Assembly (NCBI GenBank): GCA_943788495.1
Contig: CALSQO010000001.1
Coordinates: forward strand, 434,001-498,000
Reading direction: 5' to 3'
Source of the DNA: UA16 sp905478895
GTDB lineage: Bacteria > Bacteroidota > Bacteroidia > Flavobacteriales_D > Sanyastnellaceae
DNA length: 64,000 bases
Part shown: in pieces, positions 36,621 to 44,303 of the stretch
Numbering within the stretch: position 1 is the stretch's first letter
Layout of the letters: each line of letters begins with the position of its first letter
Notes under the pieces: model-generated
Seen by the model: the letters and a program-made list of their open reading frames with translations, nothing else
Database searches by the model: none
Told to the model about the DNA's origin: nothing
Position numbers and translations under genes: made by a program

Positions 36621-36923
36621 ATGCGATTCACTTTTCGTTTATCGGAATTGGCGGCCGCCATGCGGTGGGCCTATGCTGCGGCAGATGATCCCTTGCAGGA
36701 GAGCATTGCACGAAGCAAGGAGCGCATCTATGCTTTGATGCGTCGGGCTCGCGATGCCGAAGAGGAACGTCATGCCTTGCTTTGGAGAACGCTCGCAGAA
36801 GAACAATTGGACCACGTCCAGCAGTTGGAAAGCACGCGGTTGAAGTACTTCACGTATGCCACCGTAGGTTTCTTTTCTTCGTTTGCCGTAGTGCTCTGGG
36901 CCGTCCTACTCTGGGTGTGTTGA
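36621..36923 (+). CDS. Hypothetical protein with coiled region and one C-terminal membrane segment
   Basis: 100 residues. Residues 25-70 are strongly charged and helical (QESIARSKERIYALMRRARDAEEERHALL), then a single hydrophobic segment (YFTYATVGFFSSFAVVLWAVLLWVC) ends the protein, giving a tail-anchored topology. I do not recognise a family. It follows the dioxygenase by 32 bases on the same strand. Confidence 0.6.
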   Translation: MRFTFRLSELAAAMRWAYAAADDPLQESIARSKERIYALMRRARDAEEERHALLWRTLAEEQLDHVQQLESTRLKYFTYATVGFFSSFAVVLWAVLLWVC

Positions 36924-36932
36924 GGCCGCCGT

Positions 36933-38954
36933 TCACTCGCAATCTTCCCCGTATTTCGACAGCAGGGCCAACAGGTCGTTGGTGCCCACATTGCCGTTGC
37001 CGTCGATGTCTTCGGGGCACATCACCGGAGTGAAAATGACATCCAACTCTTCTCGAAACTGAGCGATGGCCAATTGTGCCACCTGTTTGCCCATTTCTCG
37101 CCCTCGGATGTCGTCCATGGGCGGATGAATACCGCCCCAAATGCGGCTCAATGCGCACTGGTCCGCCGCATCTTGGTAGGTGGCCCATTGCAATTCAAAC
37201 GCTTCAGAAGGTCCGGATTCAAACGCCAAAAAGGTCCCTGCTTCCACTTCAAAAATCCCAACGCCTCCGGGAAAATAACGGCTGCCAGTCGCAAAACTCA
37301 AGGCATCTGCGGCCGCGCGGGAGTAGGTAGAGTGTCCACTGACGTATCCGGCAAATGGTGGGGTGACGAACGTGGGCATTTGAAAGGGGCGCCAGGCGCA
37401 GCCCGTGGTCCAACCAAATTCCCCGTCGCTGCCTTCATCGCCTGCGAGCCAACGGTGGGTTTTTACCGTGCCCAATGCTTCAGGTTCACTCTCCAATATT
37501 GGATCTCCTTCTTGAACCAATTCAAAAACACCTTCAATCAACGGCACGCCCTCGGGATCGTATGATGGTGACTCGCTTTGGGAGCTCTGTCCTTTGGAAA
37601 GCATGTACCGGATGGCAGTAATGGGCCGAACAAAGTCATAGTAGCCCTTGACGCTCCAAGCGGCAATCGCGGCATCATGCATGGTTCCGCCCAACAATCG
37701 GTACGCACGTGCTAAGTAAGCATTCGGAGGCAAAGGCTCTCCTTTTCCTTCCCACTTCCAATCGAAATCGGGGTGGTCGGTGACGCCGTTCAGGATGGTA
37801 AACCAATGCCCTGGTGGTGTTTCCGATTCAGGTCCGTCTGCCCAAAATTCGGCCAATACACGGGTGTAATCTCCGCGCAAGACATTTTGTGCCGGATACG
37901 GTATGCCGGTGACCGGGTTCAATGCGTGGCCCGTTCCAAAGTCGCCTCCCTCGTCGATGCCGTAGAGGTAATCGGGATTGGCCGGGTAGGCATTGATATT
38001 GCCGCAAGCGCGAGGACTGATGTCAATGCTGACGCTATCGGCTACATTGAGGTGATTTTGCCAGACAGCGACATGTGCGAATCCCGTTTGCCACTCGTAT
38101 TGGGTGTCACTGCTTTCGCCGAGCATGATGGGAGGCCCGGGATCAAGGTAAACAGGATAGGTGCATCCATCGCGTTCGGCGTACATCGCTTCTGCGGGGT
38201 CAAGCGCAAAAGGTGTCACATTGCCCCAATTGGCGCCACTGAACGGGACCACATCTTCGAAGGTTTGATTGCCGGACTGGTCTTCAAACGCACCGCCAAA
38301 GGACAACGGTTGCCATCGATTCGGAAACTCAACGGGCTCAGTGCACGATGCCTCCACGGTCACATCCAGTGGATCATTGACGGCTTGATAGCACGTATTG
38401 TCGTAGCCTCCATCTTGATTGGCGCCATCGAATTGGTAGGCGGTATTGATGGCTTCCGCACACGCCCAGCCCCATGCGGCAGCTGGGGAAGTGCTGAGCA
38501 GAACATTCGGTGTGCTGCTCGTGCTCGAAATAAAGGCCGTAACGAGATTCGAAAGGGTGAATGACCAGCCTGGGGATTGTGCATACCGCAATTGGATGAA
38601 CCGATAGCCGTAGGCGGCTACGGCGTGATCAAAGTTTATTTCGTCGTTTTGGATGGTGAGCAGCGCTTCTTCATCCTCTGGCCACACCGCGACTTCGCTG
38701 TCGATCGCTTCTGTAGCCGCTCCTTCCGTGCGGAGTTGCAAGTGATAGAGGCCTTCCGTAAAATGATAGAGATTCCTGGCATGCACATTTGGGCGAGCCA
38801 AATCATTTCGAATGGCATTGAGCATCACTTCGTTCCAGTCGCGTAACACCGAGGCTTCGGTTTGGCTTAACCCTGCACTTGACATAGCAACACAGGCAGA
38901 TGCAAGCACAAGCGCGCGCAAATGGAGGCTGGTTTTTTGCTTTGTGGAGTGCAT
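36933..38954 (-). CDS. Vanadium-dependent haloperoxidase-like (PAP2) secreted protein
   Basis: About 673 residues; signal peptide MHSTKQKTSLHLRALVLASA. The PAP2/vanadium-haloperoxidase core is C-terminal: AYRLLGGTMHDAAIAAWSVKGYYDFVRPITAIRYM, then PFAGYVSGHSTYSRAAADAL (phosphate/vanadate-binding GHST with catalytic histidine) and LSRIWGGIHPPMDDIRGREMG (R-x3-GIH motif). The C-terminus is a dockerin-like segment, CPEDIDGNGNVGTNDLLALL followed by SKYGEDCE, rather than a T9SS type A domain. Could be a haloperoxidase or an acid phosphatase. Start chosen at 38954 to begin the signal peptide. Confidence 0.87.
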   Translation of the reverse strand: MHSTKQKTSLHLRALVLASACVAMSSAGLSQTEASVLRDWNEVMLNAIRNDLARPNVHARNLYHFTEGLYHLQLRTEGAATEAIDSEVAVWPEDEEALLTIQNDEINFDHAVAAYGYRFIQLRYAQSPGWSFTLSNLVTAFISSTSSTPNVLLSTSPAAAWGWACAEAINTAYQFDGANQDGGYDNTCYQAVNDPLDVTVEASCTEPVEFPNRWQPLSFGGAFEDQSGNQTFEDVVPFSGANWGNVTPFALDPAEAMYAERDGCTYPVYLDPGPPIMLGESSDTQYEWQTGFAHVAVWQNHLNVADSVSIDISPRACGNINAYPANPDYLYGIDEGGDFGTGHALNPVTGIPYPAQNVLRGDYTRVLAEFWADGPESETPPGHWFTILNGVTDHPDFDWKWEGKGEPLPPNAYLARAYRLLGGTMHDAAIAAWSVKGYYDFVRPITAIRYMLSKGQSSQSESPSYDPEGVPLIEGVFELVQEGDPILESEPEALGTVKTHRWLAGDEGSDGEFGWTTGCAWRPFQMPTFVTPPFAGYVSGHSTYSRAAADALSFATGSRYFPGGVGIFEVEAGTFLAFESGPSEAFELQWATYQDAADQCALSRIWGGIHPPMDDIRGREMGKQVAQLAIAQFREELDVIFTPVMCPEDIDGNGNVGTNDLLALLSKYGEDCE

Positions 38955-39060
38955 AAAGTGATAAGCAGTTAGAAGCCGAAGAGGTTCGAAATCAGTGCTT
39001 AAGTGGTTACTTAAAAGGTATGAAGAAAAGTTCAAGGGTCAAAACCTTTATCTTTTCCCT

Positions 39061-39633
39061 ATGAATCGCAACGCAACTTTGCTCGCGCCGCTCGTTCTGG
39101 GAATCGTTTGTGAGTGCTTGATCTGGTCTTGGTCGCATGGAGAAGCGGAAACGTGGGCCGAAGGTGTAAGACTGGCTGCGCGGTATTCCGGCCGCTTCTC
39201 CTTTGTGGTCTTCCTCCTTGGAGCATGGGCGCATTTTCAAGTGAGAAATAAGGCAGATAGGAATCTTCAGAGGTGGTCGGCCGCTGCAACCCTTTTTGCA
39301 TGGGTCCATGCCATTCATCTTGGATTTGTAGCGTTCAACGTATCTCAAAATGAAGTGGAACTCGTGCTGACGAAACTCATTGGCGGTGGGTTGGCCTACG
39401 CCATGGTGCTGTTGCATCCTGTTGCCATCGTCCGCATGGCGCCAAACCAAGTATACCATCGGGTGCATTATGGATATGTGGGATTCGTTATGGGAGTCAC
39501 CTTCTTGGCGCGACTGCGAGGGGAGTTTGACGGGGCGGAAAACTCGTGGTTTCAATACGCCGGCCTCGGTGTTTTGGCCATTGCGCTATTGATTTGGATT
39601 GTTCGTGCCCTCAACGATCGAAAGGCGCAATAG
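39061..39633 (+). CDS. Polytopic membrane protein, ferric-reductase-like pattern
   Basis: 190 residues with about six hydrophobic segments. Histidines sit in or beside membrane segments: HFQVRN, WVHAIHLGF, LLHPVAIV and VYHRVHYGYVGF. This spacing resembles the b-type heme-binding membrane domains of ferric reductase or YedZ/MsrQ-like proteins, but the family call is tentative. The ATG at 39061 is preferred over an upstream start at 38995. It stands alone between divergent and parallel neighbours. Confidence 0.65.
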   Translation: MNRNATLLAPLVLGIVCECLIWSWSHGEAETWAEGVRLAARYSGRFSFVVFLLGAWAHFQVRNKADRNLQRWSAAATLFAWVHAIHLGFVAFNVSQNEVELVLTKLIGGGLAYAMVLLHPVAIVRMAPNQVYHRVHYGYVGFVMGVTFLARLRGEFDGAENSWFQYAGLGVLAIALLIWIVRALNDRKAQ

Positions 39634-39711
39634 AATTGAACCATTTGTTCGTCTAGGCGGTTTTTTAAGTGTTCTTTTCGATTGAATATTGCAAACTCAC
39701 ACTGCACAGAT

Positions 39712-40527
39712 ATGCCCTCACACATCCTGATCTCTCTGGTCTTCGCGGTCTTCGCATTGTTGGGAGGCAGCACGTCTTCGCACCAACCTAGCTCCAGCAT
39801 GACCGATACCACAGCGCAATACGTTTACCACGCAGCGGACACCCGAGGCCACGCCGATCACGGCTGGCTCAACACATACCATTCCTTCAGTTTTGCCAGT
39901 TGGCACAACCCAGAAAGGATGCATTTTGGCGCACTCCGCGTGTTGAATGATGACTACGTTGCGGGAGGTGGAGGGTTCCAAACACATCCGCATGACAACA
40001 TGGAGATTGTGAGCATTCCGCTTTCTGGTGACCTCGAGCACGGCGACAACATGGGCAATACCGCGGTCATTCGCAGCGGTGATGTGCAAATCCTGTCTGC
40101 AGGAACGGGCATCATGCATTCCGAAAAGAATTACAGCAGCAACGACGCCGTGCGGTTTCTGCAGATTTGGGTGTTTCCCAATCAACGAGACTTGAAGCCT
40201 TCCTACGATCAAGAGACGTTTTCAAAGGAAGCAGAACGCAACGACCTGCTGTGCGTGGTAAGCCCAGATGGGAAACAAGGCGTTCAGATGCATCAAAACG
40301 CATGGTTTCATCTCGGTTCGTGGGAGGCCGATCATGCGGCTTCGTACCGGTTGCAGGGAGGAACGGGCCAAGGCGTCTATGCTTTTGTCTTGGAAGGCGC
40401 TGTCGAAATCGACGGCAAGCCGCTGGGTCGCCGCGATGGTTTGGGCATTTGGGATACGGAATCCATTGCCATCAAGGCTACCAAGAATGCGCGCTTTGTG
40501 CTGATGGAAGTGCCGATGCAGTGGTGA
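39712..40527 (+). CDS. Pirin family bicupin protein
   Basis: About 271 residues. The pirin N-terminal cupin is clear: HGWLNTYHSFSFASWHNPERMHFGALRVLNDD, GGGFQTHPHDNMEIVSIPLSG (metal-binding histidines and glutamate), and VQILSAGTGIMHSEKN. The C-terminal cupin is shorter. Related YhhW-like pirins have quercetinase activity; the role here is open. Unusually there is a hydrophobic N-terminal lead (MPSHILISLVFAVFALLGGS) that would export the protein. If translation starts instead at ATG 39799 it would be cytoplasmic, as pirins usually are. Confidence 0.88.
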   Translation: MPSHILISLVFAVFALLGGSTSSHQPSSSMTDTTAQYVYHAADTRGHADHGWLNTYHSFSFASWHNPERMHFGALRVLNDDYVAGGGGFQTHPHDNMEIVSIPLSGDLEHGDNMGNTAVIRSGDVQILSAGTGIMHSEKNYSSNDAVRFLQIWVFPNQRDLKPSYDQETFSKEAERNDLLCVVSPDGKQGVQMHQNAWFHLGSWEADHAASYRLQGGTGQGVYAFVLEGAVEIDGKPLGRRDGLGIWDTESIAIKATKNARFVLMEVPMQW

Positions 40528-40544
40528 ATTGACTGCTGAGCAGA

Positions 40545-41639
40545 TCAGTGAATGCGCAGCAGGTTGCTTTGACCTTCCGTGCAGATGACTTGCAGGATGA
40601 TGATGCCGTTCAACTGACTTCGATTCATTCGTGTGCCTTCTGTCAGGTCGAACGCTTGAAGCACCTTCCTTCCCTGTGCATCCCATCCGATGAGATCGCA
40701 ATGGGCGAGCAACCCCAGCTCTTCCCCGTTCCAAAAGGCCAGCAATGGATCTGAATCCATGGCTTCTTCAACGCCGGTGAGTTCCCCGCTGCAATGCGAT
40801 GCAAAGAAGTCCCAGAGCAACTCCGTCGCTTGAATGTCTTGGTTGCCCCAGACGCCGAACCAATTATGACCGCCTCCGTTGACGCGGTAGTGGTGAAATT
40901 CCTGGCCACCTGGAGCACCGTAATGACGGAAAAAATCAACCGAGCTTTCATCTTCAGCTTCGAGGTTGGGCAGTTCGGTTTCGGTCACTTGTGTGGTGCC
41001 CATCATGCCGGTCCAGAGGTCCATGATTTCTTCAACGCCTTCATCGCCCCATACGCCGCCCACGCCGCTGTTGTAGGTCACAACGTAATCCGCAGTGCCG
41101 TGCAAGTGAATGATCGGTACGATTTCATCGGGATTGCAGTTGTCGAAATCGTATTCGCCCATGGCGCCGGTCACGGATCCCACCGCCCGAAACGTTTCGG
41201 GATTGTTGCAGGCCAGTGAATAGCTCATGTATCCGCCGTTGGACATGCCACAGGCATACGTGCAATCTGGACTGAGGAAATAGGTCGTTTGGAGGTGTTG
41301 TGCGAGTGCGGTCAAGAATCCGTGGTCATTGGTAGCGCTGATGCCGAAGTTGGCATTCCAGTGCGGTGAACCTTCATTGTCCAGTGATCCTTGCGGATAG
41401 CAGACCATGATGCCTTCGCTTTCTGCCACGGCTCCCCAGCCGGAGTAATTGCGCATCGACCATGCCGTTCCACCATAGCCGTGCAACACAAAAACCAACG
41501 AAGCTCCGGAGTCGAGTTCGGCGGGGCTGTCGAGGTAATATTCCCGGGATTGTCCGCCATATTCAAATGTCATTTGGGCGAACACGGAGTTTCCGATGAG
41601 GAGGAATGCGGTGAGCAGGAGGGCTGGAATGCGTTTCAT
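40545..41639 (-). CDS. PHB-depolymerase-type esterase with T9SS-like tail
   Basis: About 364 residues; signal peptide MKRIPALLLTAFLLIGNSVF. The alpha/beta-hydrolase core has LVFVLHGYGGTAWSMRNYSGW, the nucleophile elbow GMSNGG (CTYACGMSNGGYMSYSLACN), HLHGTADYVVTY (likely catalytic aspartate) and VNGGGHNWFG (likely catalytic histidine). This is the feruloyl-esterase/PHB-depolymerase (LpqC) layout. The tail (LIGWDAQGRKVLQAFDLTEG) is a short T9SS type A domain. Secreted esterase; natural substrate unknown. Start set at 41639 for the signal peptide. Confidence 0.9.
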   Translation of the reverse strand: MKRIPALLLTAFLLIGNSVFAQMTFEYGGQSREYYLDSPAELDSGASLVFVLHGYGGTAWSMRNYSGWGAVAESEGIMVCYPQGSLDNEGSPHWNANFGISATNDHGFLTALAQHLQTTYFLSPDCTYACGMSNGGYMSYSLACNNPETFRAVGSVTGAMGEYDFDNCNPDEIVPIIHLHGTADYVVTYNSGVGGVWGDEGVEEIMDLWTGMMGTTQVTETELPNLEAEDESSVDFFRHYGAPGGQEFHHYRVNGGGHNWFGVWGNQDIQATELLWDFFASHCSGELTGVEEAMDSDPLLAFWNGEELGLLAHCDLIGWDAQGRKVLQAFDLTEGTRMNRSQLNGIIILQVICTEGQSNLLRIH

Positions 41640-41842
41640 GCGTTTGGAAGTAAGGGTGTTCACGCAAGTTAGAGAATTGTGGGTTGGCAACTGTCTTGGG
41701 TCTAGAGATAGTCTCGTATTGTTTGAAACGTACAAATGCTATTACTGTCGATTGGGATTAAGATCGTTTAACTCATTGAAGCTTAAGCGCATTCGGGATC
41801 ATAGAACTCAATTGGTGTAAGTATATTTTGTAGATTACTACT
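41640..41842. other. Intergenic left edge of the defence island
   Basis: 203 bases between divergent genes. Base composition drops in G+C towards the right. TTTTGTAGATTACTACT just before the helicase GTG could include a Bacteroidota-type promoter element, but I cannot define one. No tRNA, integrase or clear direct repeat marks the boundary. Confidence 0.4.
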
Positions 41843-44107
41843 GTGAAAAAGATTCAAGAAATTTCAGGAACTCATGTAAGTCGTCTGAAATCAGAGAAAG
41901 ATCGTTTGATCTCGGATTACATCACTATTGCAATGTCTGAAGCAGATTCAGTCGATATTATGGTAGGGTATTTCAGGCTTGGCTTTTTTCAGCATTTTGC
42001 GCTGCTGTTCGTCTTGCTTTATCGCTCAAGAAAAAAAATGCGGATTATCTGCGGTCATCAATTAGGTCCAGATGAGGAACGGTTGATTTTTGATAGCGGC
42101 ACCTCCATGGAGAGAGATGGTGCTGTGGAGGAAATTTTAAATCGCATTTGGGTCGGGGCAGTTGAAAATTCGCTAATCGTGGAAGATTCGAAGGACGTGT
42201 ATACGTTAGTTCGGCATCTTTTGAGGACAGGGATTCTGTCGATAAAACCAGTACTTGTGTTAAATGGAGAGACTGGTGTTTATGGATTGTTTCATCACAA
42301 GGAATATTTTTTCCACACTACTCAAGGCATCTCTTACGCGACAGGTAGTTTTAATATGACTGCTAGAGCTGTTGATTATAATTCTGAAAACCTTAAAGTA
42401 GAATTCGTTTGTTCTTCAGACGGTCCAAGCTTTGAGGATGTTTCAAGACGATTTGATGTTATGAACGATATTTGGAACGATGTCTACCCTGGCTATGTGA
42501 AGGCATCAAAAACAGATATTGTTTTGGATTCATTCGATAAAGAAGATGCCTCTATCGAGGGAGCTGAATTGAAGGGGACGGTGAAGAGGCTGGTAAATGG
42601 ATTTCGTGACGAGATAAGTGAGGAAATAGCTGAGTACTTAGAGTCAGTCCTATTCGACTCAGAAGAGAAAGTAGTAACAATTAGGTTACGGCCACATCAA
42701 AAAGAAGCCTTAAAAAGGTGGCAAGAAGCTGGTTTTTCTGGTTTGTTTGAAATGGCCACAGGAGCGGGTAAAACAATTACCGCTATCAGTGGTGTGTCAA
42801 AACTGGAAAAGTCACTGGGACATCAATTTCCAGTAGTGATTTTAGTGCCAAGCAAGGGGTTGATTGACCAATGGTATACTGAACTTTCTAAGTTTTTGCC
42901 TGATAGGGCTGTGATTTGTACATCCGGTTCACATCACGATAGGGAATGGAAAACGGTGTTTCGAGTTCGCTTGGAGCTTTTTGGTGCAAAAAAGTTTGAC
43001 GCAGCGCCGATATTGATCGGTTATTATCCGACAGTTCTTAAGCACTTGCAGTTACTCAATCAACAGGGGATTGATGTGGTTAAACCTCTGGAAGAGTCTC
43101 TTTTAATAGCAGACGAATGCCACACAATTGGGGCCCCTTCATCAAGAACATCCTTTATCCATAATTTTTTTAATTACCGGATAGGTTTGAGTGCAACTCC
43201 TGATCGTTATATGGATGACGAGGGGACTCATTTTGTTCGAAGTGTATTCCGTGCATTGCCAGAAAGCACTTTTAAGTATGGCCTGTCTGATGCAATTACT
43301 GATGGTTTTCTTGTCCCTTATAATTATGAACCTGTGCCCTTTGTCTTGGATCACGAAACGCAACAAGCATACACAGATATTTCTCAAAGGATTAATACTT
43401 TACTCCATGCAGAGGAAGGAACTCCGGCCTCCCAGTTATTGGAGCAGCTATTAATTGCAAGGGTGCGTTTGATAATGAAAGCTCCAGCAAAAAAGGAAGC
43501 TTTTAAAAATTGGATTGAAGAAAGAGTCAAAGAAAAAGACCCTAGACTTAGATCTATGATTGTATATGCACCTGAAGGATTTGGTGATGAAGAGGGAGAT
43601 TTTAAGGTCATCGACGAGTACCATGAGATTCTGCATAGAAACGGCATAAAGGCGACAACATTTACTGGTGAAGGTCCCAGTAATAAGGAAATGGATTCGC
43701 CTTTGGAGGTTTTTCAACGGGGTGGACTTGATGCGCTAATAGCAATGAAGTGTCTCGACGAAGGGGTGGATCTACCTCGAGCGATATGTGGAGTTTTTCT
43801 CTCTTCAACAGGAAATACGAGACAATACGTTCAGAGGCGGGGTCGGTTAGTCCGTCTTTTTGAGGACGATAATGAAAAGAAGATGTCCGCAAGTGTGGTT
43901 GACTTTATTTGCATACCTGAAACAGATAAGTTCAGTTCGGCTTCAGATTCAGTTCGTGTTGAACAGAGTATTTTGAAGCGTGAACTATTTCGAGCGGCTC
44001 AATTCTCGCAGGATGCTCTGAATCAGTCAGAGGCTGAGATGAAGATTGCTGGAATTCTGTGTCAATTAAATTATGCTCATCTTTGGGATGAACAGCTATT
44101 GAATTAA
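41843..44107 (+). CDS. PLD-domain / SF2 helicase, candidate phosphorothioate-linked restriction enzyme
   Basis: 754 residues. The N-terminal 200 residues resemble a phospholipase D-type nuclease fold with one half-motif: H151-H152-K153 followed by GSFN at 168-171; the aspartate of a full HKD is missing. The SF2 helicase motifs are complete: Walker A ATGAGKT at 305-311, DECH near 423, LSATP after it, LDEGVDLP, and QRRGRLVRL near 664. It is first in a run of seven same-strand genes ending in dndCDE. The design recalls a family I remember as DNA phosphorothioation system restriction enzyme (TIGR04095), which I could not test. It starts with GTG. Probably translocates on or cleaves unmodified DNA (inference). 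Confidence 0.85.
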   Translation: MKKIQEISGTHVSRLKSEKDRLISDYITIAMSEADSVDIMVGYFRLGFFQHFALLFVLLYRSRKKMRIICGHQLGPDEERLIFDSGTSMERDGAVEEILNRIWVGAVENSLIVEDSKDVYTLVRHLLRTGILSIKPVLVLNGETGVYGLFHHKEYFFHTTQGISYATGSFNMTARAVDYNSENLKVEFVCSSDGPSFEDVSRRFDVMNDIWNDVYPGYVKASKTDIVLDSFDKEDASIEGAELKGTVKRLVNGFRDEISEEIAEYLESVLFDSEEKVVTIRLRPHQKEALKRWQEAGFSGLFEMATGAGKTITAISGVSKLEKSLGHQFPVVILVPSKGLIDQWYTELSKFLPDRAVICTSGSHHDREWKTVFRVRLELFGAKKFDAAPILIGYYPTVLKHLQLLNQQGIDVVKPLEESLLIADECHTIGAPSSRTSFIHNFFNYRIGLSATPDRYMDDEGTHFVRSVFRALPESTFKYGLSDAITDGFLVPYNYEPVPFVLDHETQQAYTDISQRINTLLHAEEGTPASQLLEQLLIARVRLIMKAPAKKEAFKNWIEERVKEKDPRLRSMIVYAPEGFGDEEGDFKVIDEYHEILHRNGIKATTFTGEGPSNKEMDSPLEVFQRGGLDALIAMKCLDEGVDLPRAICGVFLSSTGNTRQYVQRRGRLVRLFEDDNEKKMSASVVDFICIPETDKFSSASDSVRVEQSILKRELFRAAQFSQDALNQSEAEMKIAGILCQLNYAHLWDEQLLN

Positions 44108-44117
44108 TCAATAAACT

Positions 44118-44303
44118 ATGGCTCGCACGAAGAGAGAAAAAAAAGATATACTGAGAAATTGTGATGCGTATTTCGAAGAGTATCAGGAAAACTATAAGGT
44201 TGACAAGTCAGATTTTATAAGTTTGATCAGTGTAATGCTAGAAAATGAAAATATGGCAGATCATATGAGAGGGAAGTCGATTTGGAAAAAGTTGGAATCA
44301 TGA
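44118..44303 (+). CDS. Small charged protein of the defence module
   Basis: 61 residues, lysine- and glutamate-rich, predicted helical: MARTKREKKDILRNCDAYFE, then YKVDKSDFISLISVMLENEN and a final GKSIWKKLES. It matches no family I recognise. It begins 10 bases after the helicase stop and its stop overlaps the ATPase start in ATGA (44300-44303), so it is translationally coupled and most likely a real component, for instance an adaptor between the helicase and the ATPase. Confidence 0.7.
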   Translation: MARTKREKKDILRNCDAYFEEYQENYKVDKSDFISLISVMLENENMADHMRGKSIWKKLES

